From assembly GCF_000745015.1 (NCBI RefSeq), contig NZ_JQNA01000002.1:5270001-5334000 (forward strand): a stretch of 64,000 nt of DNA. Direction: 5' to 3'. Of the stretch, positions 43,810 through 51,938 are shown piece by piece. Positions within the stretch are counted from its first letter, which is position 1. Each line of letters opens with the position of its first letter. A program made the translations under genes and the position numbers. Origin of the DNA: Burkholderia sp. 9120. Its GTDB lineage: Bacteria; Pseudomonadota; Gammaproteobacteria; Burkholderiales; Burkholderiaceae. The notes beneath the pieces were generated by a model. The model had not been told where the DNA came from. It did no database searches and saw only the letters and a program-made list of their open reading frames with translations.

Positions 43810-44754
43810 TTACTGGGGCGAAACGCTCGCGTCGAAGCGCAGGTTTTCACACATCCATTGCTCCATCGAGCAGACGTCGAGCTGCTGTTGCGCGTTGAAG
43901 GTGCGCTCCTTGTGCCACGACACGCCCGCCCCTTCGGCGAACACCACGCGGTATTTGCGCAGCGAGTCGTCCGGCTGCGTCGCGAGTTCGCTCTTCAATT
44001 GCGGCACGCTCCATGCCACGCGGCGCGATTTCGCGCCGCGCATTGCGTCGATGGCGTCAGCGAGTTGGCCGTAGGTGACGGTATCGCCCGCCACGTAGAC
44101 GATTTCGTCCGCAATACGCGGTTCGGTGAAGACGATCTCGGCGGTCAGCCTGCCGATGTCGTCGGCGGTGGTGACCGTCACCGCGTTGTCCCAACTGCCG
44201 AGCGCATGAACCGTATTGCGTTCGAAGTCCACCACGCCGAACGAAGGTTCGAACAGGAAACTCGTGAACATGCCCGTCGACACGATCACCCATTCCGTGT
44301 TCTGTTGCGCGCGCAACAGATCGCGCACGTCGAGTTGTTCGTCGAACAGATCCTGCGCGCTGCCCCGGCCGATCACGTCGTAGTCGACGCCGAACTGCCA
44401 CGGGAAATAGCGTTTGATGCCGGCTTCAAGCGCAGCGCGCGCGAGCTTGAGCTGCACGCCTTTGCCGCCGACGAACCCGGTGCACGAAATCACCGTATCG
44501 AAGCGCCGGAACAGATCGGCAAGCGACGCCTCGGACAGCGCGTTGAGGTCGCCCGGCACGAGTTCGATAGACAGCGCGCGCAGTTCGGCGACGTCTTTCT
44601 GCCTGGCCGGATCGTTCGAATCGAGCGCCGATGGGCGCAGCAGCGCGGCGACCGACACGCCCGGTTTCACTGCGGCACGGCGCGCGAGACTGCGCAGGAC
44701 GGCCATGCCGAGCTCACCGGCGCCGAGGACGAGAATGGATTGAGGATGCGACAT
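43810..44754 (-). CDS. NmrA-like NAD(P)-binding reductase
   Basis: A 314-residue atypical short-chain dehydrogenase. The Rossmann motif is SILVLGAGELGMAVLRSLARRA, with ISCTGFVGGKGVQLKLARAALEAGIKRYFPWQFGVDYD, the isoflavone-reductase/NmrA signature containing the probable catalytic region. Such proteins reduce aromatic or allylic compounds or sense NADP+/NADPH. It is divergent from a LysR-type gene, which probably controls it. Substrate not predictable. Confidence 0.83.
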   Translation of the reverse strand: MSHPQSILVLGAGELGMAVLRSLARRAAVKPGVSVAALLRPSALDSNDPARQKDVAELRALSIELVPGDLNALSEASLADLFRRFDTVISCTGFVGGKGVQLKLARAALEAGIKRYFPWQFGVDYDVIGRGSAQDLFDEQLDVRDLLRAQQNTEWVIVSTGMFTSFLFEPSFGVVDFERNTVHALGSWDNAVTVTTADDIGRLTAEIVFTEPRIADEIVYVAGDTVTYGQLADAIDAMRGAKSRRVAWSVPQLKSELATQPDDSLRKYRVVFAEGAGVSWHKERTFNAQQQLDVCSMEQWMCENLRFDASVSPQ

Positions 44755-45079
44755 GGTGGTGACCTTTTCTGACAGGCGATAACGTTGAAAAGCGAGGTTT
44801 GAAAACCGTGCGGGCGCAAACGTGATTCGCCGTTACCCGCGCGGTATTTCGAAGTGGCTTCAGGCAGGAGTCGGCCTGACGATCTGGAGTCTAGTGGCGG
44901 GGAGCATCGGCATTGTTCGCCGCTACGGAATTGACAACGCGAGTGTCCCGAACGCCGGGTTTGGGCGCGTGTGAACATCGCGCCGGCCACGCGCAACGCG
45001 CGGGGGTATCCCTGTAAGATGAACCCCGCTTCAACGCGCTCACGGACAGCGCGACACGAACCGCACAGGTGCCCGGCCC
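44755..45079. other. Gene-free divergent interval between the reductase and lysR
   Basis: A 325-bp stretch. A TTGACA hexamer at 44931-44936 is the only promoter-like element that I can point to, with no convincing -10 at the right distance. I see no gene, repeat or hairpin of note. Confidence 0.3.
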
Positions 45080-45991
45080 ATGGACAAACTTCAAGCGATG
45101 ACCACGTTTGTGCGCATCGTCGAAGCTCAAAGCTTCAGCAAGGCCGCCGAAACGCTCGCGCTGCCGCGTTCGTCGGTCACGACAATCATCAAGCAGCTGG
45201 AACGTGAACTAGGCGCCGCGCTGCTTCGCCGCAGTACCCGCACGCTCAGTCTGACCGACGCGGGCGAGCGCTACTACGCGTCATGCCGCGCGATCCTCGC
45301 GGAGATCGTGCGCGCGGAAAGCGAGCTGTCGACCGACGCCAGCGCGCCGCGCGGACGCGTGCGAGCGGACATGCCAGGGGTGATCGGCCGCGGCCTGGTG
45401 TTGCCGCGGCTCAGGGATTTCGAGCAGCGCTTTCCCGGCATCGAACTCGTGCTCGGTCTGAGCGACCGCCCCGCCGACCTGATCTACGACGGCATCGATT
45501 GCGTGATTCGCACCGGCGCGCTGGCGGATTCGACACTGACCGGCCGTCGCGTCGGGCAGTTGAACTGGATTACCTGCGCGTCGCCGCGCTATCTGAAGGA
45601 GCACGGCGAACCCGCTACCGTCGCCTCGCTGGCCGCTCACCGTGCGGTCAACTACATCTCGAACGCGACCGGCCGGCCGCTCGACTGGCGTTTTCATGTG
45701 CAGGGCGAGCTGCTCACGCTGAGCATGCCGAGCCGCTTCGCCGTCAACGAAACCGAGGCCTATCTGCAATGCGGTCTCGAAGGATTGGGGTTGATCCAAC
45801 TGTCGGAGTTCGTCGCGTTGCCGTATCTTCAATCGGGCCGCCTGAAGGAAGTGCTGGCCGACGCGAGAAGCTCGCCGGTGCCGGTCTCGATCGTCTATCC
45901 GGATGGCCGCAACGCGAGCGGCGCGACCCGGGCGTTCGTGGAGTGGGTCGTGGAATTATTCGAACACAGCGACTTCGGGCGAGGCCAATGA
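45080..45991 (+). CDS. LysR-family transcriptional regulator
   Basis: A 303-residue LysR protein of the CrgA/DsdC-like subgroup. The DNA-binding half is MDKLQAMTTFVRIVEAQSFSKAAETLALPRSSVTTIIKQLERELGAALLRRSTRTLSLTDAG, followed by a substrate-binding domain with GRVRADMPGVIGRGLVLPRL and YDGIDCVIRTGALADSTLTGRRVG. It overlaps the FAD oxidoreductase gene by 4 bp (ATGA, 45988-45991) and is divergent from the NmrA-like gene, so it may control both. Confidence 0.9.
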   Translation: MDKLQAMTTFVRIVEAQSFSKAAETLALPRSSVTTIIKQLERELGAALLRRSTRTLSLTDAGERYYASCRAILAEIVRAESELSTDASAPRGRVRADMPGVIGRGLVLPRLRDFEQRFPGIELVLGLSDRPADLIYDGIDCVIRTGALADSTLTGRRVGQLNWITCASPRYLKEHGEPATVASLAAHRAVNYISNATGRPLDWRFHVQGELLTLSMPSRFAVNETEAYLQCGLEGLGLIQLSEFVALPYLQSGRLKEVLADARSSPVPVSIVYPDGRNASGATRAFVEWVVELFEHSDFGRGQ

Positions 45992-47229
45992 GCCGCATTC
46001 CATTCGACACCGTGGTACTCGGCGCGGGCATTGTCGGCGTGTGCGTCGCCGTGCATCTGCAGAAGCGCGGTCGCCAGGTCGCATTGGTCGATCGCAAGCT
46101 GCCGGGCAATGAGACGTCGTTCGGCAACGCCGGCTTGATCCAGCGCGAAGGCGTCTATCCGTACGCGTTTCCGCGCGACCTGGACACCTTGCTTCGCTAC
46201 GCGCGCAACCAGTCGCCGGACGTTCGTTACCATGCCGCCGCCCTGTCCAAGGTCGCGCCGTTCCTGTGGCAATACTGGCGCAATTCGCATCCCGCCACGC
46301 ACGCGGCGATCGCGAAGTCGTATTCGACGCTGATCGAGCGCAGCGTGAGCGAGCACCGCGCGCTGGCCGCCGCGGCCGACGCGAGCGCGTTGTTGCGCCC
46401 GATCGGCTGGATGAAGGTGTTTCGCAGCGCAGCGGCTCACGACAAGGAAATCCATGTCGCCGAACGCTGGCACGCCGAGTACGGCGTCGAGTTCGACGCG
46501 CTCGACGCCGTTCGTCTGCAGCAGACGGAGCCCGATCTCGACAAGACCCTGCTCGGCGCGGTGCGTTATCCCGAGTCCGATTCAGTGAGCGATCCGCATG
46601 CGCTCGTCACCGCCTACACGAAGTATTTCGAAGCGCTGGGTGGCCGCTTTTTTATCGGCGATGCGGACACGCTTCGCGAGGGTTGGGAGGTCGATACGCA
46701 AGCGGGAACGATCGCGGCGCAATCGGCGGTCGTCGCGTTGGGACCGTGGTCGGATCTGCTGACCACACGGCTGGGTTACCGCCTGCCGCTCGCCGTCAAA
46801 CGCGGATATCACATGCACTACGCGCCGCACGGAGCGGCCCGTTTGAATCATCCGGTGCTGGATGCCGAAACCGGCTACGTGCTCGCGCCGATGGCGCGAG
46901 GCATCCGCCTGACCACCGGCGCGGAAATCGCCTTGTACGATGCGCCCAAAACGCCGACGCAACTCGCCGCGGTCGAACCGTTTGCACGCAAACTGTTCCC
47001 GCTCGGCGAGCGACTGGACGACGAACCGTGGATGGGACGCCGTCCCTGCACGCCCGACATGATGCCGATCATCGGACCCGCGAGAAAGCATCGGGACTTG
47101 TGGCTCGCGTTCGGTCACGCGCATCACGGATTGACGCTGGGTCCGATCACGGGCCGCCTGATCGCCGAAATGATGACGGGCGAGGAGACGGTGGTCGATC
47201 CCCGGCCGTTCAGGGTGGAGCGGTTCTAG
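45988..47229 (+). CDS. D-amino-acid dehydrogenase-like FAD oxidoreductase
   Basis: A 413-residue DAO/DadA-family flavoprotein. The FAD motif is DTVVLGAGIVGVCVAVHLQKRGRQVALVDR, followed by SFGNAGLIQREGVYPYAFPRDL (the DadA-type SxGNAG motif). The C-terminal part has MGRRPCTPDMMPIIGPARKHRDLWLAFGHAHHGLTLGPITGRLIAEMM. It would oxidise D-amino acids or a similar amine with electron transfer to the respiratory chain. The start ATG 45988 overlaps the lysR stop codon, so it is co-translated. Confidence 0.88.
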   Translation: MSRIPFDTVVLGAGIVGVCVAVHLQKRGRQVALVDRKLPGNETSFGNAGLIQREGVYPYAFPRDLDTLLRYARNQSPDVRYHAAALSKVAPFLWQYWRNSHPATHAAIAKSYSTLIERSVSEHRALAAAADASALLRPIGWMKVFRSAAAHDKEIHVAERWHAEYGVEFDALDAVRLQQTEPDLDKTLLGAVRYPESDSVSDPHALVTAYTKYFEALGGRFFIGDADTLREGWEVDTQAGTIAAQSAVVALGPWSDLLTTRLGYRLPLAVKRGYHMHYAPHGAARLNHPVLDAETGYVLAPMARGIRLTTGAEIALYDAPKTPTQLAAVEPFARKLFPLGERLDDEPWMGRRPCTPDMMPIIGPARKHRDLWLAFGHAHHGLTLGPITGRLIAEMMTGEETVVDPRPFRVERF

Positions 47230-47533
47230 ATTGCCGGCAGGACGGGTGGCAAAAAACCACACCAGACATTTAAACGATCAGACGCCGTCGCGCGCCTTAC
47301 CGACAGCCGTATATCCCGCCCTTCCTGGCTCAAACTCGGCCATCTTCGAGCAAGTACGCCGACGCCAATCCCCCCTTCCCCGTCCTGCCCGCACATTTTC
47401 CGTTGAGAACGCTTCTCAATTACAACCGCATTGCATAGAATGCACGCCGCAAACACTTTGTAATAAACATGGAATGACCGGGTAAGGTTCGTGAAACGGC
47501 CTCCCGGGTCGCCAGCACTCGACGGGGAAAAAA
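47230..47533 (+). promoter_or_regulatory. Iron-responsive control region with Fur-box-like dyad
   Basis: A 304-bp interval before the TonB receptor. The perfect dyad TTGAGAA-CGC-TTCTCAA (47403-47419) resembles the beta-proteobacterial Fur site. TTCTCA (47413-47418) and TAGAAT (47436-47441) are 17 bp apart and could be the -35 and -10, so bound Fur would cover the -35. The start codon lies 93 bp downstream of that -10. Confidence 0.65.
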
Positions 47534-49783
47534 ATGAAGTTGCGGTCCGACGAACCGAAGCTCGGGAAAATCAGCACGACACTGTGCGGCATGCTGGCCG
47601 CCGGCCCTGCTCTGGCGCAGGGCACCGCCGGCACGGCGCCGCCCGACAAGGAGAGTCAGCTTGCGCCGATCGCCGTGCAGGGTCAGACGGACCACGGCTT
47701 CAAGACCGATCGCTCAGCGTCGGACAAATTCACCGCACCGCTCGTCGACACGCCGAAGTCCGTGACCGTGATTCCGCAGGAGTTGATCAAGAGCACCGGC
47801 GCCGCGACGCTGACCGAAGCGCTGCGCACCGTGCCGGGCATCACCTTCGGCGCTGGCGAAGGCGGCAACCCGCTCGGCGACCGGCCGTTCATTCGCGGCT
47901 ACGACGCCCAGGGCAGCACGTTCATCGACGGCATGCGCGATGTCGGCGCGACCACCCACGAAGTGTTCAACATCGAAAGTGTCGAAGTCACCAAGGGTTC
48001 GGACGGCGCCTACGGCGGCCGTGGCGGCGCGGGCGGCAGCATCAACCTGATCACCAAGGCCCCGCACCTGGGCAATTCCGCCGACGGCAGTGCGGGTCTC
48101 GGCACCGACCGTTACCGCCGCTTCACCGCCGACGGCAACTGGCAAATGGCCGATCACGCGGCGTTCCGCCTGAACGTGATGAGCCACAACAACGACGTGC
48201 CAGGCCGCGACGCCGTCAACAACGAGCGCTGGGGCATCGCGCCGTCGTTCACCTACGGGCTCGGCACGCCGACCCGCGTCACCGCGAGCTACTACCACCT
48301 CGCCACCGACGACCTGCCGGACAGCGGCATTCCGTATTTCTACACGACCACCAACAAGCCGGCCAACGTCGGCACGATCTATCCGGCCAACGTGGACCGT
48401 CACAACTTCTACGGCCTGATCGACCGCGATTTCCGCAAGACGACTTCGGACATCGGCACGGTGCGTATTGAGCACGACATCAACAGCAATCTGACGATCC
48501 GCAACACCACGCGCTATACGAAGGCGACCCAGGACTACATCTGGACGCAGCCCGACGATAGCCAGGGCAACGTGCTGAACGGCATGGTGTGGCGCCGCGC
48601 GAACACGCGGGCGAGCGACGTCTACAGTCTCGCGAATCAGACCGAATTGTTCGGCGAGTTCAAGACGGGCTTCCTCAAGCACAGCTTCACCACCGGCCTC
48701 GAAGTGTCGCGCGAAACCAGCGTGAACGATTCGTACATGGTGGCCGCGGCGACCGGCGCGATCTGCAAGACCAGGGGCATTGGCGCGGCGGCGGGCTATA
48801 ACTGCACGAGCCTGTGGTCGCCGAATCCGAACGACCCGTGGGCCGGTTCCGTGCGTCAGACCAACGACCCGAGCGAACAGCGCACTGTCACCAAATCGGT
48901 GTACGCGTTCGACACGATCGAATTGACGAAGCGCTGGCAGGCGAACGTCGGCCTGCGCGTCGACGATTACTCGACCGATCTGCGTAACACGGTGGCCAAC
49001 GGCGGCAATCGCGTTTCGCGCGACGACACGCTGTTCAACTACCAGTTCGGTCTCGTCTTCAAACCGGCCTCGAACGGCAGCGTCTACGCGTCGATCGCGA
49101 CGTCGTCGACACCCGCCGGCGCCCTGCTCGGCCAGGGCAGCGAAACGCAGTCGTTGACGCCGGGCCGCGGCGGCGTAGGCGCAAACGCCGCCCAACTCGC
49201 GCCGGAAAAGAACCGCAGCATCGAACTCGGCACCAAGTGGAATGTGCTGGACAACAAGCTCTCGCTGACCGGCGCGCTGTTCCAGATCGACACGACCAAT
49301 GCGCGCGTCACGCTGCCGAACAACGAATACGCGATGGTGGGCAACAAGCGCGTGCAAGGTGTCGAATTCGGCGTGGCGGGTCAACTGACGAACAAGTGGC
49401 AAGTGTTCGGCGGCTACACGTACATGAAGAGCGAGTTGCGCGACAACGGCAAGACCACGTCGGACAACGGCCATCAGTTCCCCAATACGCCGAAGAACAG
49501 CATCAGTTTGTGGACCACCTACGACGTCTTGCCGAAGTTCACGATCGGCGGCGGCGCATTCTATATGTCGCAGGTTTACGGCGACACGGCGAACCTGCGC
49601 GCGGTGCCGTCTTACTGGCGCTTCGACGGCGTGGCGACGTACCGGATCAACAAGAAGGTCGATCTGCAACTGAACGTGCAGAACATCTTCAACCGGACGT
49701 ATTACGACCAGGCGTATCCGGCGCATTACGCGTCGATCGCCGCCGGGCGTTCGGCGTTCCTGACGCTCAACGCGCATTACTAG
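47534..49783 (+). CDS. TonB-dependent siderophore receptor (Fiu/PiuA type)
   Basis: A 749-residue outer-membrane receptor. The signal peptide ends ALA-Q (about residue 29). The plug domain has VDTPKSVTVIPQELIKSTGAATLTEALRTVPGITFGAGEGGNPLGDRPFIRGYDAQGSTFIDGMRD (given in part) and SVEVTKGSDGAYGGRGGAGGSINLITK. The beta barrel ends LTLNAHY with the usual terminal aromatic residue. The plug motif and the following Sel1 and PiuC genes fit catecholate-type receptors such as Fiu and PiuA. The start is ATG 47534. It is probably Fur-repressed. Confidence 0.93.
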   Translation: MKLRSDEPKLGKISTTLCGMLAAGPALAQGTAGTAPPDKESQLAPIAVQGQTDHGFKTDRSASDKFTAPLVDTPKSVTVIPQELIKSTGAATLTEALRTVPGITFGAGEGGNPLGDRPFIRGYDAQGSTFIDGMRDVGATTHEVFNIESVEVTKGSDGAYGGRGGAGGSINLITKAPHLGNSADGSAGLGTDRYRRFTADGNWQMADHAAFRLNVMSHNNDVPGRDAVNNERWGIAPSFTYGLGTPTRVTASYYHLATDDLPDSGIPYFYTTTNKPANVGTIYPANVDRHNFYGLIDRDFRKTTSDIGTVRIEHDINSNLTIRNTTRYTKATQDYIWTQPDDSQGNVLNGMVWRRANTRASDVYSLANQTELFGEFKTGFLKHSFTTGLEVSRETSVNDSYMVAAATGAICKTRGIGAAAGYNCTSLWSPNPNDPWAGSVRQTNDPSEQRTVTKSVYAFDTIELTKRWQANVGLRVDDYSTDLRNTVANGGNRVSRDDTLFNYQFGLVFKPASNGSVYASIATSSTPAGALLGQGSETQSLTPGRGGVGANAAQLAPEKNRSIELGTKWNVLDNKLSLTGALFQIDTTNARVTLPNNEYAMVGNKRVQGVEFGVAGQLTNKWQVFGGYTYMKSELRDNGKTTSDNGHQFPNTPKNSISLWTTYDVLPKFTIGGGAFYMSQVYGDTANLRAVPSYWRFDGVATYRINKKVDLQLNVQNIFNRTYYDQAYPAHYASIAAGRSAFLTLNAHY

Positions 49784-49794
49784 GCAGCGGCGCG

Positions 49795-50595
49795 ATGGAA
49801 CGGGTGAGCGTGAAGGCGTTGGCGAGCGTGTCGCATGACGAACTCGCCGCGATTCTCGCCGGGCCGCCTGTGCAGGCCGCCGCGTGGGTCGCGGCGGCCG
49901 CGCAAAACGGCATTGTCGAAGCGCAGGCCGTCTACGGTCAGTATCTGCTCGACGGACATGGCGTAGAGCACGATGCCGGCGAAGCCTTCACGTGGTTCAC
50001 CCACGCGGCGCGCCGGGATCATCCGATGGCGATGAACATGCTCGGCCGCTGCTACGAGCACGGCTGGGGCACCGCTGCCTGCGCGTCGGTCGCGGTGTAT
50101 TGGTACCGGCTCGCGGCGCGGGCCGGACTCGATTGGGGCATGTACAACTATGCGTCGACGTTGGCGCTCGGCAACGGCGTCGAAGCCGATCGGGCGCAAG
50201 CGTTGCAGTGGTTTCAGCATGCCGCCGAACTCGGCCATGTGAAGTCGCTCAACTTCGTCGGCAGCTTTTACGAGGACGGCTGGGAAGTCGATGCGGACGC
50301 AAGCATCGCGTTCGACTACTACCGCCGCGCGGCGGAAGGCGGCGATTTTCGCGGACAGTTCAATTACGCACGGCTGCTGGCCGCGCGCGGCGAGATCGAG
50401 AGCGCGTTGCACTGGCTGCGGCGCGTGCCGCAAACGGGCACCGTGGCGTTCGTCGCGAAGATGCGAACGTGGTTGGCCGCTTCGCCGGTGAAAGCATTTC
50501 GCGCTCTGGCGGAAGATTTCAATACCGAGAGCCCCGCGAGCAAGCTAGCAACGTTCGGCGCCACGATGAACCCGACACGGGAGTTGCGCGCATGA
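49795..50595 (+). CDS. Sel1-repeat protein of the iron-uptake operon
   Basis: A 266-residue protein with about five Sel1-like repeats of about 36 residues ([102 protein letters not shown]). No signal peptide. ATG 49795 is 11 bp after the receptor stop codon, and the end overlaps piuC by 4 bp. Sel1 genes recur between TonB receptors and PiuC in proteobacteria. A scaffold role is inferred. Confidence 0.86.
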   Translation: MERVSVKALASVSHDELAAILAGPPVQAAAWVAAAAQNGIVEAQAVYGQYLLDGHGVEHDAGEAFTWFTHAARRDHPMAMNMLGRCYEHGWGTAACASVAVYWYRLAARAGLDWGMYNYASTLALGNGVEADRAQALQWFQHAAELGHVKSLNFVGSFYEDGWEVDADASIAFDYYRRAAEGGDFRGQFNYARLLAARGEIESALHWLRRVPQTGTVAFVAKMRTWLAASPVKAFRALAEDFNTESPASKLATFGATMNPTRELRA

Positions 50596-51275
50596 TGCTG
50601 CATCTTCCCGGCGTGCTCAGCAAAGAGCAGGTCGCGCAATGCCGCGACGCTCTCGACGCGGCGCAATGGATCGACGGTAACGCGACTTCCGGCGCGCAGT
50701 CGGCGCAAGCCAAACGCAACCAGCAGTTACCGGAAGGCTCGCCCGCCGCACGCGCGGTGGGCGACGCGATTCAGGACGCGCTCGGGCGCCATGCGCGTTT
50801 CTTTTCCGCCGCGTTGCCGCTCAAGGTATTTCCGCCGCTCTTCAACCGCTACGCCGGCGGCGACGGCTTCGGCACGCACGTGGACAACGCGATCCGCCAA
50901 TTGCGCGGCACCGACTTCCGGATTCGCAGCGATCTGTCGGCCACGCTTTTTCTCGCCGAGCCGGAGTCGTACGACGGCGGTGAACTCTGCATTGAAGATA
51001 CGTACGGCGTGCATCGCGCCAAACTGCCGGCCGGCGACATGGTGCTCTACCCCGCTTCGAGCCTGCATCACGTCAGCGCCGTCACGCGCGGCGTGCGGGT
51101 CGCGTCGTTCTTCTGGATTCAAAGCATGGTGCGCGACGACGGCGAGCGCACGCTGTTGTTCCAGCTCGACAACGACGTGCAGCGTCTCACGGCCGAGAAG
51201 GGGGCGAACGATGCGACGGTGATTAGTCTGACCGGCGTTTATCACAATCTGCTGCGGCGTTGGGCGGATGCGTGA
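50592..51275 (+). CDS. piuC: PiuC/YbiX-type Fe(II)/2-oxoglutarate dioxygenase
   Basis: A 227-residue prolyl-4-hydroxylase-fold dioxygenase. Iron ligands are His and Asp in [11 protein letters not shown], with the distal His in [12 protein letters not shown], and the 2-oxoglutarate Arg in [13 protein letters not shown]. The motif [20 protein letters not shown] is characteristic of PiuC and YbiX. ATG 50592 overlaps the Sel1 stop codon. These enzymes are iron-repressed partners of catecholate-type receptors. Their biological substrate is not settled. Confidence 0.92.
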   Translation: MMLHLPGVLSKEQVAQCRDALDAAQWIDGNATSGAQSAQAKRNQQLPEGSPAARAVGDAIQDALGRHARFFSAALPLKVFPPLFNRYAGGDGFGTHVDNAIRQLRGTDFRIRSDLSATLFLAEPESYDGGELCIEDTYGVHRAKLPAGDMVLYPASSLHHVSAVTRGVRVASFFWIQSMVRDDGERTLLFQLDNDVQRLTAEKGANDATVISLTGVYHNLLRRWADA

Positions 51276-51334
51276 GGGGGTGGGAAGCGGAAGCGCCGGC
51301 CTCATCTCCCAGTCTCTTTTCTTCACCATTAAAG

Positions 51335-51447
51335 TTTCCCATATGGGAAATAATTCGTCGGCATAAAGGGTTTCTGCCATTGTTTCCCAAATTGGAAACA
51401 TGCACAGGGCCCACCCGCGAATCTTCGATTATTTCCAATATTGGAAA
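51335..51447. promoter_or_regulatory. Three evenly spaced palindromes before the XRE gene
   Basis: Three 16-bp sites share TTTCC ends and GGAAA ends: TTTCCCATATGGGAAA (51335-51350, perfect), TTTCCCAAATTGGAAA (51383-51398, one mismatch pair) and TTTCCAATATTGGAAA (51432-51447, perfect). Centres are 48 and 49 bp apart. The last site ends 2 bp before the XRE start codon and its GGAAA doubles as the ribosome site. HipB of E. coli binds inverted TATCC/GGATA half-sites, so this array fits a HipB-like autorepressor. Confidence 0.7.
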
Positions 51448-51449
51448 CT

Positions 51450-51911
51450 ATGGCTCGTTCTCTCGAAACCCCAGGCTCTCAACGCGGCCCACAGGTGCTA
51501 GACCTCGACACCTTGGGCGAACTTGTCCGTAACCGTCGCTTATCATTGGCGCTGCGCATCGACGACGCCGCACACGCCTGCGGCGTGGCGGTGAATGTCC
51601 TCTCACGGTTGGAAAACGGCAATTCCGTGGGTGTCGACCGCCTTCTTCTGGTGCTCTCTGGCCTTGGGCTCGGCATGCTCATCACCGGCAAGGAAGAGGC
51701 GATGCGGTACATGCCGGAGCAATCCGGCGGCGATAGCTCGCTGATGTCAGCTGGGTTCCACAAGGACGAACGGCACGCACAACGAGCGAAAGTTTCGTGG
51801 ACCCGAATCTTCTCTGATTCGTCACCATCGCTGTCTCCGCAAACATCCCGGCAAAAGAAAATCCCCCGCAACGAAACGTCTACGGGGGATTTTAGGGAAT
51901 CGGCCTCTTAG
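51450..51911 (+). CDS. XRE/HipB-like DNA-binding protein, orphan, with unusual tail
   Basis: A 153-residue protein. Residues about 20-75 are an XRE helix-turn-helix of HipB type (LGELVRNRRLSLALRIDDAAHACGVAVNVLSRLENGNSVGVDRLLLVLSGLGLGML). Normal HipB proteins are about 85-100 residues. Here the last 60 residues (from about GGDSSLMSAG) are low complexity and polar, and the final codons read through a terminator-like hairpin, so the original stop may have been lost. No hipA gene is adjacent. The gene is lower in GC than its neighbours. The palindromes upstream suggest autoregulation. Confidence 0.72.
   Translation: MARSLETPGSQRGPQVLDLDTLGELVRNRRLSLALRIDDAAHACGVAVNVLSRLENGNSVGVDRLLLVLSGLGLGMLITGKEEAMRYMPEQSGGDSSLMSAGFHKDERHAQRAKVSWTRIFSDSSPSLSPQTSRQKKIPRNETSTGDFRESAS
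51858..51893. terminator. Bidirectional terminator at the end of the XRE gene
   Basis: An 11-bp perfect stem, AAAATCCCCCG (51858-51868) with CGGGGGATTTT (51883-51893). Both arms have A or T tails, so it can act on both strands, for the XRE gene and the convergent permease operon. It lies inside the last codons of the annotated XRE frame. Confidence 0.83.
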
Positions 51912-51938
51912 CCTGCCAACGCCTTTAACAACGACCAA

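Noticed and set aside
45283..45987. Long N-terminal extension of the D-amino-acid dehydrogenase-like gene
   Set aside because: It overlaps the whole LysR gene in another frame and lacks any domain. The FAD motif starts right after ATG 45988.
47714..49777. Antisense frame of about 690 codons opposite the TonB receptor
   Set aside because: Composition is typical of a shadow frame (Arg/Val-rich, no domain), and the plus strand has an unmistakable receptor.
49237..49794. Extension of the Sel1 gene into the receptor gene
   Set aside because: The extra sequence is Arg-rich shadow coding; ATG 49795 fits the end of the receptor gene.
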